From assembly GCF_006715395.1 (NCBI RefSeq), contig NZ_VFNC01000001.1:2232001-2296000 (forward strand): DNA of 64,000 nucleotides, given 5' to 3'. Shown piece after piece: positions 7,946 through 18,365 of the stretch. Numbering within the stretch: position 1 is the first letter of the stretch; every line of letters begins with the position of its first letter. Below the pieces are notes generated by a model. It was given only the letters and a program-made list of their open reading frames with translations. It made no database searches and was not told the DNA's origin. The translations under genes and the position numbers were made by a program. This stretch comes from Streptomyces sp. SLBN-31 (lineage in GTDB: Bacteria > Actinomycetota > Actinomycetes > Streptomycetales > Streptomycetaceae).

Positions 7946-9133
7946 ATGAAAGCAGTGATCTGCGGGGCCGGTATCGCCGGACTGGCGCTGGCCGGCCGCC
8001 TGCACAACGTGCTCGGCTGGGAGGTCGTGGTGCTGGAGAAAGCGCCGCAGCCCCGCGCCGAGGGATGCATGGTCGATTTCTCCGGGCCGGGCTACGACGC
8101 GGCCGAGGCCATGGGTGTGCTCCCCTGGCTGGAGGAGCTGAGCTACCCGGTCTCCGAGGCGGCCTTCCTCGACGAGGACGGCCGGTGCCGGGCTCGGCTC
8201 GACTACGACCGTCTCGCCCGCTCCGTGAACGGGCGCCTGCTGAGCATCATGCGGCCGGACCTCGAACTCGCCCTGCGGGAAGGGCTGTCCCTTGCCGTCG
8301 GCCTTCGCTTCGGCGTCGGCCCGGCACGGATCGACCCGAGCACCTATGGCGTCCGCGTCACCCTCACCGACGGCAGCGTCCTCGACGCCGATCTCCTCGT
8401 GGGAGCCGACGGTCTCCACTCCACCGTACGGGCCATGGTCTTCGGCGAGGAACAGCGATATGTGCGTTACCTCGGCTACCACACCGCCGCATTCACCTTC
8501 GATGACCCGTACGTGCACGCGGAACTGGGCAACCGCTTCTGCCTCACCGACACCGCCGAGCGGCAGATGGGCCTGTACGCCCTGCGCGACGGCACGGTCG
8601 CCGCGTTCGCCGTCCACCGCAGCGCCGATCCCCGCCGCCCCGACGACGCACGGGCCGCCTTGTACCACGAGTACGGCACCCTCGGCTGGCTCGTCCCTCG
8701 CGTCCTGGCGGCCTGCCCGCCGCCCCCGAGGGTCTACTACGATCAGGTCGCCCAGACGGACCTGCCCTCCTGGAGCCGCGGGCGGGTCGTGCTGGTGGGT
8801 GACGCCTGCCAAGCCGTCTCGCTCGTGGCGGGGCAGGGTGCCTCGCTTGCGATCGCCGGCGCCTATGTCCTGGTCGACCAGCTCGCCGGCGCCCGCCGGG
8901 TCGAGGACGCGCTGCACGGCTACGAGCGCATATGGCGCCCGGTCATCACCGACAGACAGCGCGCTGCCCGCCGAACGGCCCGCTGGTTCGTCCCCGAATT
9001 CCGGCGGCACCTGCGGGTCCGCCGTGCCGCCCTGCGCTTCGTCGGCCTGCCGGGCCTGAGCTGTCTCGCCGGCACTTCGCTGACGGGGAAGCAGCGGCCG
9101 CTTCTGCGGCAACTCGCCGCAGTGCCCGCTTAG
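7946..9133 (+). CDS. FAD-dependent monooxygenase (PHBH-like)
   Basis: A 395-residue flavoprotein of the aromatic hydroxylase class. Residues 1-20 give the dinucleotide-binding start (MKAVICGAGIAGLALAGRL). A DADLLVGADGLHS segment is the DG motif near residue 150. GRVVLVGDACQAVSLVAGQG near residue 275 is the second FAD motif, with CQ where most relatives have AH. The likely reaction is NAD(P)H- and O2-dependent hydroxylation of a small molecule; substrate unknown. It stands alone behind palindrome site 6. Confidence 0.85.
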   Translation: MKAVICGAGIAGLALAGRLHNVLGWEVVVLEKAPQPRAEGCMVDFSGPGYDAAEAMGVLPWLEELSYPVSEAAFLDEDGRCRARLDYDRLARSVNGRLLSIMRPDLELALREGLSLAVGLRFGVGPARIDPSTYGVRVTLTDGSVLDADLLVGADGLHSTVRAMVFGEEQRYVRYLGYHTAAFTFDDPYVHAELGNRFCLTDTAERQMGLYALRDGTVAAFAVHRSADPRRPDDARAALYHEYGTLGWLVPRVLAACPPPPRVYYDQVAQTDLPSWSRGRVVLVGDACQAVSLVAGQGASLAIAGAYVLVDQLAGARRVEDALHGYERIWRPVITDRQRAARRTARWFVPEFRRHLRVRRAALRFVGLPGLSCLAGTSLTGKQRPLLRQLAAVPA

Positions 9134-9135
9134 CC

Positions 9136-9165
9136 GAGCCAGGGGCATGACACCGTTCCTGGCTC
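9136..9165 (+). terminator. Possible terminator hairpin
   Basis: An 8-base inverted repeat, GAGCCAGG and CCTGGCTC, with a 14-base loop directly follows the monooxygenase stop codon. There is no T tract. Weak candidate. Confidence 0.25.
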
Positions 9166-9225
9166 CAGGAACCCGCAGCTGCAGACGGCTCGGTGCCGTC
9201 GGCCCCACACCTTCGAGAGGTACTG

Positions 9226-9411
9226 ATGCGACCACCCTCACGGCCCGGCCCCGGCATCGTCACTGCCCGGCTGCGCCACGCGCTGAACAGCGCCGACTGC
9301 CGACTGCTCGCCGACGTCCTGCACCCGAACGTGTGCTGGCACCCGCCCGACGGGAACCGGCTGTCACATGCGTTCCCAGGTTCTCAGACGTTGCCGACTT
9401 CAGTCCATTGA
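9226..9411 (+). pseudogene. Truncated NTF2/SnoaL-like fragment
   Basis: A 61-codon frame beginning at an ATG with GAGAGG upstream. The sequence VTARLRHALNSADCRLLADVLHPNVCWH resembles, in separate parts, the first helix and strand of SnoaL/NTF2-like proteins, which are normally 120-140 residues. The likeness stops after about 45 residues and the frame runs into the start of a DUF2795 gene. It looks like a 5' remnant. Family call is tentative. Confidence 0.4.
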
Positions 9412-9583
9412 CCTCCAGAAGGCGCTTTCGGGAGTTGACTACCCTGCCGACCGCGACCACCTGGTCGGTGCGGCCCGGGACAACAACGCACCCGACGGCG
9501 TTGTGAACGCCCTCTCCGAGCCGAGCGAGGAGGGCTACGAAACCCCGGCAGGCGTCAGCAAGGCCGTGTTCAGTCACAGCTGA
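9368..9583 (+). CDS. DUF2795 protein
   Basis: A 71-residue protein whose core (DLQKALSGVDYPADRDHLV, then NAPDGVVNALSEPSEEGYET and PAGVSKAV) is the DUF2795 pattern common in Streptomyces. Function is unknown. The first 13 residues do not look like the family and may reflect fusion to the upstream NTF2-like remnant, so the true start is uncertain. Confidence 0.6.
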   Translation: MRSQVLRRCRLQSIDLQKALSGVDYPADRDHLVGAARDNNAPDGVVNALSEPSEEGYETPAGVSKAVFSHS

Positions 9584-9659
9584 CGTGCACCGGGTGCCGA
9601 TTGCCTCCGTGGGACTCTTACGTACTCGTCGCACGGAGGCATCGTGCCCGACCAGCGAG

Positions 9660-9929
9660 TCAGCGGTTGATGCGGTGTGTCGGACTGCCGAGCCGGTTGC
9701 CGGCACTGGTTTCCCGGTCGGACGCGAGAGCTGTCGCCACGTCCCGGGGATAGGTGCCCAGCACCGCCAGGGTCAGCAGGCCGGCCGCTGCCAGTGGCAC
9801 GAGACGGACGAGGAACGCCGTCTGGAGACCGTCGGCGGACCCGTGGTCGAAAATCTGCGACGACAGGAAACCGAACAGTAGGCGCGGCTGGACTCGGCCC
9901 CAGACCGTACCAGTGGCCAGTGACCTCAT
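9660..9929 (-). pseudogene. C-terminal remnant of an MFS transporter
   Basis: On the minus strand this frame reads LLFGFLSSQIFDHGSADG, then AFLVRLVPLAAAGLLTLAVL and a polar tail with a natural stop at 9660. That is the look of the last transmembrane helices of a drug-efflux MFS protein. No upstream part is present: the sequence above it belongs to another remnant on the opposite strand. Assignment rests on pattern only. Confidence 0.35.
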
Positions 9930-10253
9930 CGGGCACGGGGGATCCCCGCTCTGTTCGTCCACTGGGAGCTGTACACGGTCGTGGCGCTGGCCGTCACTGG
10001 TCTGATGCTCGTGCAGAGCGCCTTCGAAGCCGGGCCTCTGCGGATGTCGCTGCCGGCGCTCACCGCCTCCGAACCGCTCGTCGGTATCGCCGGTGGCATC
10101 GGATTCCTGGGCGACCGTCTGCACACCGACGTGTTCGCGCTGGCCCGGCAGGCAGCGGGCCTGGCCGCCATTGTCGCCGGTGTGGTCCTCCTGGCCCAAC
10201 ACCCGGCGCTGCCGGGGCGCACGGACGCGGGGGAGGAGCAAAGGCGCAAGTAG
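9906..10253 (+). pseudogene. C-terminal remnant of a DMT/EamA-like transporter
   Basis: The frame from about 9945 reads ALFVHWELYTVVALAVTGLM, then QSAFEAGPLRMSLPALTASE, PLVGIAGGIGFLGDRLH and a final helix. This is the C-terminal third of a small-multidrug/DMT-type permease. A SDLIGHG segment belonging to it is one base out of frame near 9937, and the first 180 or so residues are missing. The EamA-type gene at 16305-17207 has the same closing pattern. Confidence 0.5.
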
Positions 10254-10387
10254 AACGGCAAGGGCGGTGCGCTCTCTGCCTGGCGCACCGGCCCACTCGG
10301 GCGAATCGTCGCGGACGAGCGTTTACGAGCGACGCGGTGAGGCAACCCCATGGCCGACCGTTCGTACCTCCAGCTCAGGAGAAGGCC

Positions 10388-12190
10388 ATGACCGAAGTCG
10401 CCGACTACGTGCTGCAGCGTCTGACCGAGTGGGGCGTGAAGCGCGTGTACGGGTACCCGGGGGACGGGATCAACGGGTTGCTGGGTGCCTTCGACCGGGC
10501 CCAGGGCGACCCGGAGTTCATTCAGGTACGGCATGAGGAGATGGCCGCCTTCATGGCATGTGCACATGCCAAGTTCACCGGTGAGGTCGGTGTGTGCACG
10601 GCGACGTCGGGTCCTGGTGCGGTACATCTGCTCAACGGGCTGTACGACGCGAAGCTGGATCACCAGCCGGTGGTGGCCGTGGTGGGCCAGCAGAAACGGC
10701 TGAGCCTGGGGGCGCATTACCAGCAGGAGATCCCCCTGGACCGGCTGTTCGCGGACGTGTCGGAGTACTGCCAGATGGTGGTGCACCCGGGGCAGGCGCG
10801 GCATGTGATCGACCGGGCGTTCAAGACGGCGCTGACCATGCGCGGCGTGGCCACGGTGATCATTCCGGAGGACGTGCAGGAGGAGGACGCCCAGCCCTCG
10901 CCGCCGAAGATGCACGGTTCGGTGTTCTCCAGCGTGGGCTGGAGCCGCCCCCGTGTTCTTCCCGACCACGACGAGTTGCGCAAGGCCGCCGACATCCTCA
11001 ACGAGGGCAGCAAGGTCGCCATGCTGATCGGACAGGGCGCGGCGAAGGCCCAGGAAGAGGTCGTCGAGGTCGCGGAGCTGTTGGGCGCGGGGGTGGCCAA
11101 GGCGCTGCTCGGGCGCGAGGTGCTGCCCGACGACCTGCCGTTCGTCACCGGTCCGATCGGGCTGCTGGGCAGCAAGGCCAGCGACAACATGATCCAGGAC
11201 TGCGACACGCTGCTCATGGTGGGCAGCAGTTTCCCGTACTCGGAGTGGCTGCCGGACGAGGGGCAGGCGCGGGGCGTCGAGATCGACATCGACGGGCGGA
11301 TGATCGGTATCCGTTACCCGATGGACGCCCACCTGGTCGGGGACTCGAAGGAGACACTGAGCGCCCTGATCCCGATGCTGCGCCGCAAGGAGGACCGCGG
11401 CTGGCGGGAGAAGATCGAGAAGGACGTCCGTGAATGGAACGACCTGTGCGACCGGTGGGCCGCCCAGCACTTCGACAAGACGATCAATCCGCAGGCCGTG
11501 GCCGCCGAATTGTCGTCGCGGCTGCCCGACGGCGCCATCCTGACCGCCGACTCGGGCTCGGGCACCAACTGGTGGGCCCGGCATCTGAAGCTGCGCCAGG
11601 GCATGCAGGCGTCCCTGTCCGGAACGCTGGCCACGATGGGGCCGGGCACGCCGTACGCGATCTCGGCGCGGTTCGCCTACCCGGACCGGCCGGTGATCGC
11701 GTTCGTCGGGGACGGGGCGTTCCAGATGAACGGCATGAACGAGATGATCACCGTCAAGCGGTACCTGGAGCGGCTGTCCGGGCCGGCGCCGTTCATCTTC
11801 TGCGTCTTCAACAACCAGGACCTCAACCAGGTCACCTGGGAGCAGCGGGCCATGGCCGGCGACCCCAAGTACCCCGGCTCCCAAGAGATCCCCGACGTCC
11901 CCTACGCCGCCTATGCCGAGCTGCTCGGCTTGAAGGGCATCCTGTGCACCGAGCCGAAGAAGGTCGGCGCCGCGTGGGACGAGGCCCTGGCCAGTGACCG
12001 GCCGGTGGTCCTGGAGTTCAAGGTCGACAACGAGATCGCCCCGATCCCGCCGCACATCATGAAGTCGCAGGGCAAGAAGGCCGCCAAGGCGGCGCTGCAC
12101 GATCCGGAAAAGGTCGGGATCGCCACCAAGGGCGCGCGGCAGAAGCTGACCGAGTACGCCGAACATCTGCCTGGTCGGGGGAAGAAGTGA
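10388..12190 (+). CDS. Thiamine-diphosphate enzyme, pyruvate oxidase/dehydrogenase (PoxB-like)
   Basis: A 600-residue enzyme of the acetolactate synthase/pyruvate oxidase family. The N-terminal Pyr domain holds the catalytic Glu in [10 protein letters not shown] near residue 50. The central domain binds a nucleotide in relatives. The C-terminal PP domain has the thiamine motif starting [14 protein letters not shown] and ending with VFNNQD. Decarboxylation of pyruvate with transfer to a quinone or FAD is the most likely reaction. ATG at 10388 follows AGGAGAAGGCC. The downstream SDR gene overlaps by four bases. A shrunken copy of this gene occurs at 32735-33013. Confidence 0.88.
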   Translation: MTEVADYVLQRLTEWGVKRVYGYPGDGINGLLGAFDRAQGDPEFIQVRHEEMAAFMACAHAKFTGEVGVCTATSGPGAVHLLNGLYDAKLDHQPVVAVVGQQKRLSLGAHYQQEIPLDRLFADVSEYCQMVVHPGQARHVIDRAFKTALTMRGVATVIIPEDVQEEDAQPSPPKMHGSVFSSVGWSRPRVLPDHDELRKAADILNEGSKVAMLIGQGAAKAQEEVVEVAELLGAGVAKALLGREVLPDDLPFVTGPIGLLGSKASDNMIQDCDTLLMVGSSFPYSEWLPDEGQARGVEIDIDGRMIGIRYPMDAHLVGDSKETLSALIPMLRRKEDRGWREKIEKDVREWNDLCDRWAAQHFDKTINPQAVAAELSSRLPDGAILTADSGSGTNWWARHLKLRQGMQASLSGTLATMGPGTPYAISARFAYPDRPVIAFVGDGAFQMNGMNEMITVKRYLERLSGPAPFIFCVFNNQDLNQVTWEQRAMAGDPKYPGSQEIPDVPYAAYAELLGLKGILCTEPKKVGAAWDEALASDRPVVLEFKVDNEIAPIPPHIMKSQGKKAAKAALHDPEKVGIATKGARQKLTEYAEHLPGRGKK

Positions 12191-13353
12191 CCGGCGTTCG
12201 GCGAGTGCCCTGGGGCCGCCGGTCAAGCGGGGTCAAGGAGCACCAAGTGGTGGTCATCACGGGTGCGAGTGCGGGCGTGGGCCGCGCCGCAGCCCGTGCG
12301 TTCGCCACCCGAGGAGCCGCTGTTGCCCTGCTCGCACGGGGCCAGCAGGGCCTGGAGCAGGCCGCCCACGACGTGCGGGCGGCCGACGGGCGAGCGCTGC
12401 CCCTGACGGTCGACGTCGCGGACGCCCAGGCCGTGGACGCGGCCGCCCAGCGGGTGGAGGACGAACTCGGACCGATCGACGTATGGGTGAACGCCGCGTT
12501 CACCACCGTCTTCGCGCCTGTGACCGAGATCAATCCGGAAGAGCTGAAGCGGGCCACCGAAGTGACGTACTTCGGGTTCGTACACGGCACCCAGGCGGCC
12601 CTGCGGCGCATGCTGCCGCGGGATCGGGGCACGATCGTGCAGGTTGGTTCGGCCCTGGCCTACCGCAGCGTGCCGTTGCAGGCGGTGTACTGCGGTGCGA
12701 AGCACGCCATCCAGGGGTTCACCGACTCTCTGCGCTGCGAGCTGTTGCACGACGGCAGCGGCGTGCGGGTGACCACCGTCCATCTGCCGGGCGTGAACAC
12801 ACCGCAGTTCAGCTGGGTGCTGACCCGGTTGCCGCGCCATCCGCAGCCGGTGCCTCCGGTCTATCAGCCGGAGGTGGCCGCCGAGGGCATCCTGTACGCG
12901 GCCGACCATCCCGGTCGGCGCGAATACTGGGTCGGCGGCTCGACCGTCGCCACGCTGCTCGGGCAGCGGATCGCCCCCGCCCTGTTGGACCGCTATCTGG
13001 CCCGTACCGGTTACGACTCGCAGCAGACGGACGATCCCGTCGAACCCTCCCGGCCCGTCAACCTCTGGGAGCCGGCCGACGGCGCCCAGTCGGCCGACCA
13101 CGGCGCCCACGGCGTCTTCGACAACCAGGCTCATGGACGCAGTCTGCAGCTGTGGCTGTCGCGTCACCGGCGCCCGCTCGCCTGGGGAGCGGCCGCCGCG
13201 GCGAGCCTGGGCGGCGTGGGCACGGGGCTGGCCGCCAGTCGGCGCCCGCCGTCTCAGCGTGAACGGCTGGAGGTGTCGTTGAGGCGAGCGGCGCACTCCA
13301 GCAGCAGCCCGTGGACGAAGGCCTGGGGCAGGTTGCCGCGCAGTTGGCGCTGA
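12187..13353 (+). CDS. Short-chain dehydrogenase with C-terminal membrane helix
   Basis: A 388-residue SDR whose GTG start overlaps the upstream stop (GTGA), so the two are translationally coupled. The NAD(P)-binding motif is [19 protein letters not shown] and the catalytic pair is YCGAKHA. Residues 250-300 form a lipid-like or substrate extension, and a hydrophobic run ([18 protein letters not shown]) near residue 345 may anchor the protein. The last 33 codons overlap the convergent GH15 gene by 100 bases, so the original stop may have been lost. Pairing with a thiamine-diphosphate enzyme suggests a two-step aldehyde or ketone conversion (inference). Confidence 0.85.
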   Translation: MTGVRRVPWGRRSSGVKEHQVVVITGASAGVGRAAARAFATRGAAVALLARGQQGLEQAAHDVRAADGRALPLTVDVADAQAVDAAAQRVEDELGPIDVWVNAAFTTVFAPVTEINPEELKRATEVTYFGFVHGTQAALRRMLPRDRGTIVQVGSALAYRSVPLQAVYCGAKHAIQGFTDSLRCELLHDGSGVRVTTVHLPGVNTPQFSWVLTRLPRHPQPVPPVYQPEVAAEGILYAADHPGRREYWVGGSTVATLLGQRIAPALLDRYLARTGYDSQQTDDPVEPSRPVNLWEPADGAQSADHGAHGVFDNQAHGRSLQLWLSRHRRPLAWGAAAAASLGGVGTGLAASRRPPSQRERLEVSLRRAAHSSSSPWTKAWGRLPRSWR

Positions 13354-15035
13354 CGCACGTCGTACTCTTCCGCGAACAGCCCGGACGGTCCGCAGGCCGC
13401 CCGGGTTCGTTCGAACCAGCGCAGCGCGCCGGTCCGGTCACCGAGATGATCGGCGGCCAGCGCCATGGTGAACCCGCACAACAGAAAGGCTCCTTCGGCC
13501 TCCCCGAGGGGCACGCCCGGGTGAGCGAAGCGATACAAATACCCGTCCTCGGCCAGCCGCTCCTCGATGAAGGCGCGCGTGATCGCGTTACTGGGATCGT
13601 CCGCGGACGGGCAGCCACGGGCCAGGGGCAGCAACAGGGCGGCCTCCGCACCGTCGTCGTCGACGGCCCGCCGCCACCGACCGTCGGGACGCAAGCAGCG
13701 CCGCCGGGTCTCCGCGTAGATGACGTCGGCGATCTCGGCACAGCGGCGGCCCGTCGGTCCGGGAAGTGCCTGCGCGATGCCGCGCAGACCGCAGACGACG
13801 CCGAGCCGCGAGTGCGTCCACCATCGCTGTTCCAGCTCCCACAGTCCGGCGTCGGGCCGCTGCCAGTTGTCCCGTACCGCGTCCACTGCCACCGTCACGG
13901 CGCGCTCCGCCTCTGGTTCGAGCCGGTCCATGCGGGCCGCGGCGGCAAAAAGCTGAAGCGCCTCGCCGAAAGTGTCGAGCTGGAACTGTTCGGCTGCCTG
14001 ATTCCCGATCCGGTCACTGCCCCCGGGGTAGCCCGGGAACGGCAGTGTGTCCTCCTCGGGCACCGGTCCGCCGTCGACGCTGTAGGCGGGATGTACTCCC
14101 GCACCGTCGTCCAGGAGGCGTTCCGCGGTGAAACGCACCGCGCTGTCGAACAAGGGATGCGGCCCATGAGCGGCGACGGCCAGGCCCGCGTAGCACTGGT
14201 CCCGCAGCCAGGCGAAGCGGTAGTCGTAACTGCGCCCGCTGTTCGCCCGCTCCGGCAACGACGTGGTGGCGGCAGCGACCATACCGCCCGCGGAGCTGGT
14301 CAGCCCCCGTAGGACGGCATAGGCGTGGCGGGCATCCCGCGGCGCCGCGAGGCCCGAGCAGTCCGGCACCACTCCACGCCACTCCTCTTCCGTCCTGGCC
14401 CACAAGCAGCGCGGCTCCAGGGGGGATGCCTGCTCTCCTGTCGCGAGCTCCAGCACGAGGTCATGCTCGTCGCCCTTGTGCAGCCGGAACTCGCCACGCA
14501 GCCCCGACTCGGGATTCCACGACGCATGGTGCGCGCCCAGGAGCCGCAGGCACAGTTCCGACGACCGAGCCGTCCACACATCTCCCTCCAGTCGAGGACC
14601 CCGTAGGCGGTCCGTACCGAAGCCGGGACGTGGGTCAAGGGACACCCGCAGCCGTGCCTCACCTCGTTCGACGCGCATGCGGCGCAGCAGCACCAGACGA
14701 TCCGGAGACGCCGGCATCGCCAGTGCGTCACGGCATTCGATCACCGAATCCGAGGTCACCCAGCGGCTGACCCGGATGAGCGTGCCATCCTCGTAGTAGC
14801 CGCCCCAGACGTGCCACCGCTCCAGCGGTTCCACCGCGAAGTAGCCGCTGCCGCCGATGAGCGAGGAGAACACGGCGTCGCTGTGCCACCGTGGCGCGCA
14901 CAGCCAGACGATCCTGCCCTCCGGGTCCACCACCGCCCCGCGCTCGCCGTCGGCGAGGACGGCGTAGTCCCGTAGGACCCATGGGGAGCAGGCGCCGTCT
15001 CGTACTGGTGCCGGTCCGTCAGCTCTGTTGTTCAT
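13254..15035 (-). CDS. Glycoside hydrolase family 15 protein
   Basis: A 593-residue cytoplasmic protein with the GH15 two-part layout: an N-terminal beta domain (residues 20-240; [19 protein letters not shown]) and an alpha/alpha barrel. The barrel starts with [12 protein letters not shown] near residue 270, and [16 protein letters not shown] near residue 335 is the other conserved block. Bacterial members of this type hydrolyse alpha-glucosidic bonds, and several actinobacterial ones are trehalases; the exact substrate is not settled here. ATG at 15035 matches the family start, though its ribosome site is poor. The frame is open further upstream without homology. Confidence 0.85.
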   Translation of the reverse strand: MNNRADGPAPVRDGACSPWVLRDYAVLADGERGAVVDPEGRIVWLCAPRWHSDAVFSSLIGGSGYFAVEPLERWHVWGGYYEDGTLIRVSRWVTSDSVIECRDALAMPASPDRLVLLRRMRVERGEARLRVSLDPRPGFGTDRLRGPRLEGDVWTARSSELCLRLLGAHHASWNPESGLRGEFRLHKGDEHDLVLELATGEQASPLEPRCLWARTEEEWRGVVPDCSGLAAPRDARHAYAVLRGLTSSAGGMVAAATTSLPERANSGRSYDYRFAWLRDQCYAGLAVAAHGPHPLFDSAVRFTAERLLDDGAGVHPAYSVDGGPVPEEDTLPFPGYPGGSDRIGNQAAEQFQLDTFGEALQLFAAAARMDRLEPEAERAVTVAVDAVRDNWQRPDAGLWELEQRWWTHSRLGVVCGLRGIAQALPGPTGRRCAEIADVIYAETRRRCLRPDGRWRRAVDDDGAEAALLLPLARGCPSADDPSNAITRAFIEERLAEDGYLYRFAHPGVPLGEAEGAFLLCGFTMALAADHLGDRTGALRWFERTRAACGPSGLFAEEYDVRQRQLRGNLPQAFVHGLLLECAARLNDTSSRSR

Positions 15036-15466
15036 GCGTCGGGGGTTATCCCGGGCGGCTCGTCCGGAAACCGACGCTCGTGTGCCGCCTCGTGGCCTTA
15101 ATCCAAGCGACTGTGTCCGACACCTGGCGGGACCCCATCGAACCGACGGCTGTGCCGACGGGCGCCGGAACAGCGGCAGCAGTCTCGCCGGAGCACCGCC
15201 GCTCTTGGCGTCCCGGCGGCGGGTGATCCAGGGTTTCCCGCGGCCGCGTGTGTGAGCACCATGAAGGACACGCTGCGGCAGGTGACCCGCAGCCGGTGCG
15301 GTCACCGGCAAGGCTGCCGAGACGAGGAGTCACCCATGGGCCTCGCGGTGAAACCCAGCCGCCCTCCTGGAAACGACGAACGGGACGGGGGACCGGCGTG
15401 ACACGGATCGGAAACCGCACGATACAGCCGCGGGACGGCCGTCCCCGGGTGGTCCACCGGCCTGCG
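15036..15466. other. 431 bases without a recognisable gene
   Basis: This gap holds the upstream region of the GH15 gene and the downstream region of the damaged deacetylase gene. I see no coding signal, tRNA or strong hairpin. Confidence 0.5.
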
Positions 15467-16233
15467 CTACGTGATGCTGCTGGATGCGGCCCGCGCCGTC
15501 GTGCCGTGCTGGGCCAGCGGTCCCACCGACAGACCGGCCTTATGGCAGTCGTTGACGATGCCGGGCAGCGCACCGAGGGCGGAGTGCCACGCGCCGGCGG
15601 CGGAGGTTCGGTCGGAGTCGTGCAGCAGGACCGTGCCGCCGCCGCGTAGATCCGCTTTGATCGCCGCCCGTACGGAGGCCGGAGTGGCGTCGCCGCCCAG
15701 TCCTTGCCCCAGGCCGTCCACAGCACCGGCCGCAGTCCGGCCCTCCGTGCGGCCATCCAGCGTCCCGAGGTGAGGATGCCGTACGGGGGCCGGTACCAGT
15801 GCGGTCGGCTGCCGGTGACGTCGCGGACCGTGTGGACCGCGCACGCGATCTCTGCCGCGTCGGGGGCCGGGGACGGCCGCCAGGGGCGGTCGTGGATCCA
15901 GCCGTGCACAGCCAGTTCATGCCCGCGCTGGACGGTCTCCTGCGCCAGCGCGGGGTGGCGGGCCACGCTCTCCCCCAGCACGAAGAACGTCGCCCGCACG
16001 TCGAGATCCTCCAGGGCGTCGAGGAAGCGCGGGGTGGAGCGCGGATCCGGCCCGTCGTCGAAGGTCAGGGCTACGTGGTTCCAGTGGCCCGAGCCGGAGA
16101 GCCGGGGAAACAGCAGGCGGCATACGCCCGGAAGCCAGGTGGCCGCCGGGCCGATGTGTGCGGCGGCCATGGCGAGCGGCAGCATCATGCCTGCGGCCTG
16201 CCAGGATCGGGGGGAGCCGGGCGCGTGAGACAT
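15467..16233 (-). pseudogene. Polysaccharide deacetylase, one frameshift
   Basis: A NodB-type carbohydrate esterase of about 255 residues if the frame is restored. The first part (start ATG at 16233, AAGGAG upstream) gives the NodB motifs ALTFDDGPDP, HGWIHDRPW and YRPPYGILT, and ends in VLWTAWGKDW. The second part, in another frame, continues GGDATPASVRAAIKADLRGG, then TVLLHDSD and the C-terminus. The break is near 15696, where GACTGGGCGGC would need one more G. It would deacetylate peptidoglycan or an exopolysaccharide. A recent mutation or a base-calling error are both possible. Confidence 0.8.
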
Positions 16234-16304
16234 CAGCGATCTCCTTCCCTGCGTGAGCTGGGGGGTTCCCACGGCACCTTTGGGCGTTCGAGATTCACCG
16301 GAGC

Positions 16305-17207
16305 TCAACCGTTCGATGCGTCGTGGACAGGCTCGTGTGGCGCGGTGTCCCAGGCGCCGCTGACCGACGGGGCACGCGCCAGCTCCAGGCTTCCGGCTCC
16401 GACGAGCGCGATTCCGATCACTTCGGGTACGACCCGCGCGCCGAGTCCGATCTGCTCGCCGAACAACACGCCTCCCAGTGCGACGCTGGTCAGGGCGTCA
16501 CCGAGGGTGAGGGCGGGCTGGGACGCCGTGAGGGAGCCGGCGCGGAACGCGCCCTGTAGCAGCAGGAAGCTGACGAGACCGGTGGTGGCTGTCGCGTACG
16601 GTGACCAGTGCGTCAGCGTGGCGGCCAGTCCCTAGCCGAGCCTGCCCGCGACCTCCTTGAGCAGCGCCGCGGTCGCGGCGAACGAGACCGCGGCGGCGCA
16701 GCCGAGCAAGGCGGCCCGCGGCGCCCCCCGCGTCAGCCGGCCGACTGCGACGAGTGCCGCCACCACGCACAGAAGCGCAGTTCCCGCCCAGAGCGAGGCC
16801 GCGGGGGACGCGGTGGACCGGCCGGCCGAGGGCGAGGCAGCGGCCAGGAAGAGGGCCAGCCCCACGGCGAGGGCCGCGAAAGCCAGCCAGGTGCGACGGT
16901 GGGGGTGGCGGTGGAACACGACGCTGCCCACCGCCAGGGTGAACAGCAGTTCACTGGTCAGCAGGGGCAGGACCACCGCCAGGCTGCCCACGGCCAGCGC
17001 CGAGGCCTGCAGCACGGTGGACAGCAGGAGCAGCCCGGTGCCGGCCAGCCAGTGCGGCCGCCGCAGCACCTGCGTGAGCCAGCGCACGGCCGGCCGGGCG
17101 CCCGGGCCGCTGTCCGGCTCATCGGTGGCCGCCCGCCGCTGCAGGACGGAAGCGGACGCGTTGGACAGGGCCGCGCACAGGGCGATTACGACGGTAAGGG
17201 CGCTCAC
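16305..17207 (-). pseudogene. EamA/DMT-type transporter interrupted by one amber codon
   Basis: Ten hydrophobic helices can be read across 301 codons. The reading frame is perfect except for a TAG at 16632-16634, between RLG and GLAATLTHWSPYA. The second half (SFLLLQGAFRAGSLTASQ, ALTLGDALTSVALGGVLFGE) is typical of the C-terminal half of these permeases. GTG at 17207 lies 6 bases after the stop of the upstream SDR, so the two formed an operon. The stop may be a recent mutation; nothing suggests programmed recoding. Confidence 0.75.
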
Positions 17208-17213
17208 GATTGT

Positions 17214-18060
17214 TCATCCGAACTGGGCGGCGAGCCGCCGGTACAGCCCCGGCGTGGCGCCGCGCATGCGCACGGGCAGGCGCAGCCAGCCGGGCACGTA
17301 GACCTCGTCCTTGCCCCGGCGGACGGCCTTCCACACGGCGTCCGCCACCCGCTCGGGCGGAACCGGCCTGGGCCGCGACCGCAGGTACGGGGCCCCGCGA
17401 CGGTCGAAGAACGGAGTGTCCACCACGCCGGGAATCACATGGCTGACGCCCACGCCGGTACCGCGCAGCTCGTAGCGCAGGGCCTCGGCGAAGGAGGCCA
17501 GCGCGGCCTTGGCGGCGGAGTAGACGGCCTCGCCGCGCACTCCTACGCTGCGGCCAGCGAACCTATGAGCACAATGCGTCCGGAGCCGGCATCGATCATG
17601 TGCGGCAACAACTGCCGCACCAGGTGCAGGGTGGCGACCAGGTCGATGTGGACGACCTCGTCGAGGGTTGCCGAGGGCATGCCGACGAAGTCCCCGGCCC
17701 AACCGATGCCCGCCCCCGCCACCAGCAGGTCCAGGGGGCCGACGTGATTCAGAACGAAGTTCCCAGTCGGCGGTCCGCGCCGGGCCGGGTGAGGTCCGCG
17801 GCAAAGGCCGTACCCGACGCTTGCGCGGCCACCTTCTCCAGGCGTGTCGCGTCCCGCCCGTTCAAAACGAGGCGCCAACCCCCCTCGGTGGCCAGCCGTC
17901 GGGCCACAGCCGCACCGATGCCGGAGGAGGCACCTGTCACCAGCGCGGCGGCTCGGCGAGCTGTCTCACTGTCCGTGCCCTGAGCGACCGGGCTGGCGGA
18001 CGGGGCCGTCACGGGCAGTGCGCGGGTTTCCGATCCGGTGCGGAAGGGGGCATGAAACAT
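17214..18060 (-). pseudogene. Short-chain dehydrogenase with two frameshifts
   Basis: Three frames together give one SDR of about 280 residues. Frame 1: ALVTGASSGIGAAVARRLA with cofactor loop, to about 17775. Frame 2: [19 protein letters not shown] through [10 protein letters not shown], to about 17560. Frame 3: [19 protein letters not shown] with the catalytic YxxxK, through the C-terminus. The second break is repaired by adding one G (TCGCTGGCC-GCAGC). The substrate is unknown. It lies directly upstream of the damaged transporter gene. Confidence 0.75.
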
Positions 18061-18365
18061 GGTGGCTGACCTCGCTGCGTAGCGGAGAAGAGGGGAGCAC
18101 CGCCCCGACAGCGTGCGCTCCTGGCACGCGAGCGGCTGGCGGACCGGGGGAGAGGTGTCCCCCGCGGCCGGTGGCGAAACTCAAGGAACTGCCAGGGCGG
18201 GGCGACAGGTGCCCATGGCGGGCGCGTGGCCTTATCCACCGTGGTCCGCGCATGGCGCGGCGCGCACGTCGAACCAGTTCGCACCGCCGACCGGTACATC
18301 CCCTCCTGCTGGGCTGCCAGCTTCCCGGCGGCATCTTTCCTGACCGTACGCCGGGGCGGAGACCG
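18061..18365. other. 305 bases without a recognisable gene
   Basis: The gap separates the damaged SDR gene from the HPP gene; both are on the minus strand. No coding signal or strong hairpin was seen. Confidence 0.45.

Noticed and set aside
10554..10571. Perfect 18-bp palindrome TGGCATGTGCACATGCCA
   Set aside because: Inside the coding region of the thiamine enzyme, encoding MACAHA; lacks the AT-rich flanks of the intergenic motif. Chance is likely.
9926..12226. A 766-codon minus-strand frame opposite the thiamine-diphosphate enzyme
   Set aside because: Antisense shadow; the plus-strand gene has all cofactor motifs.
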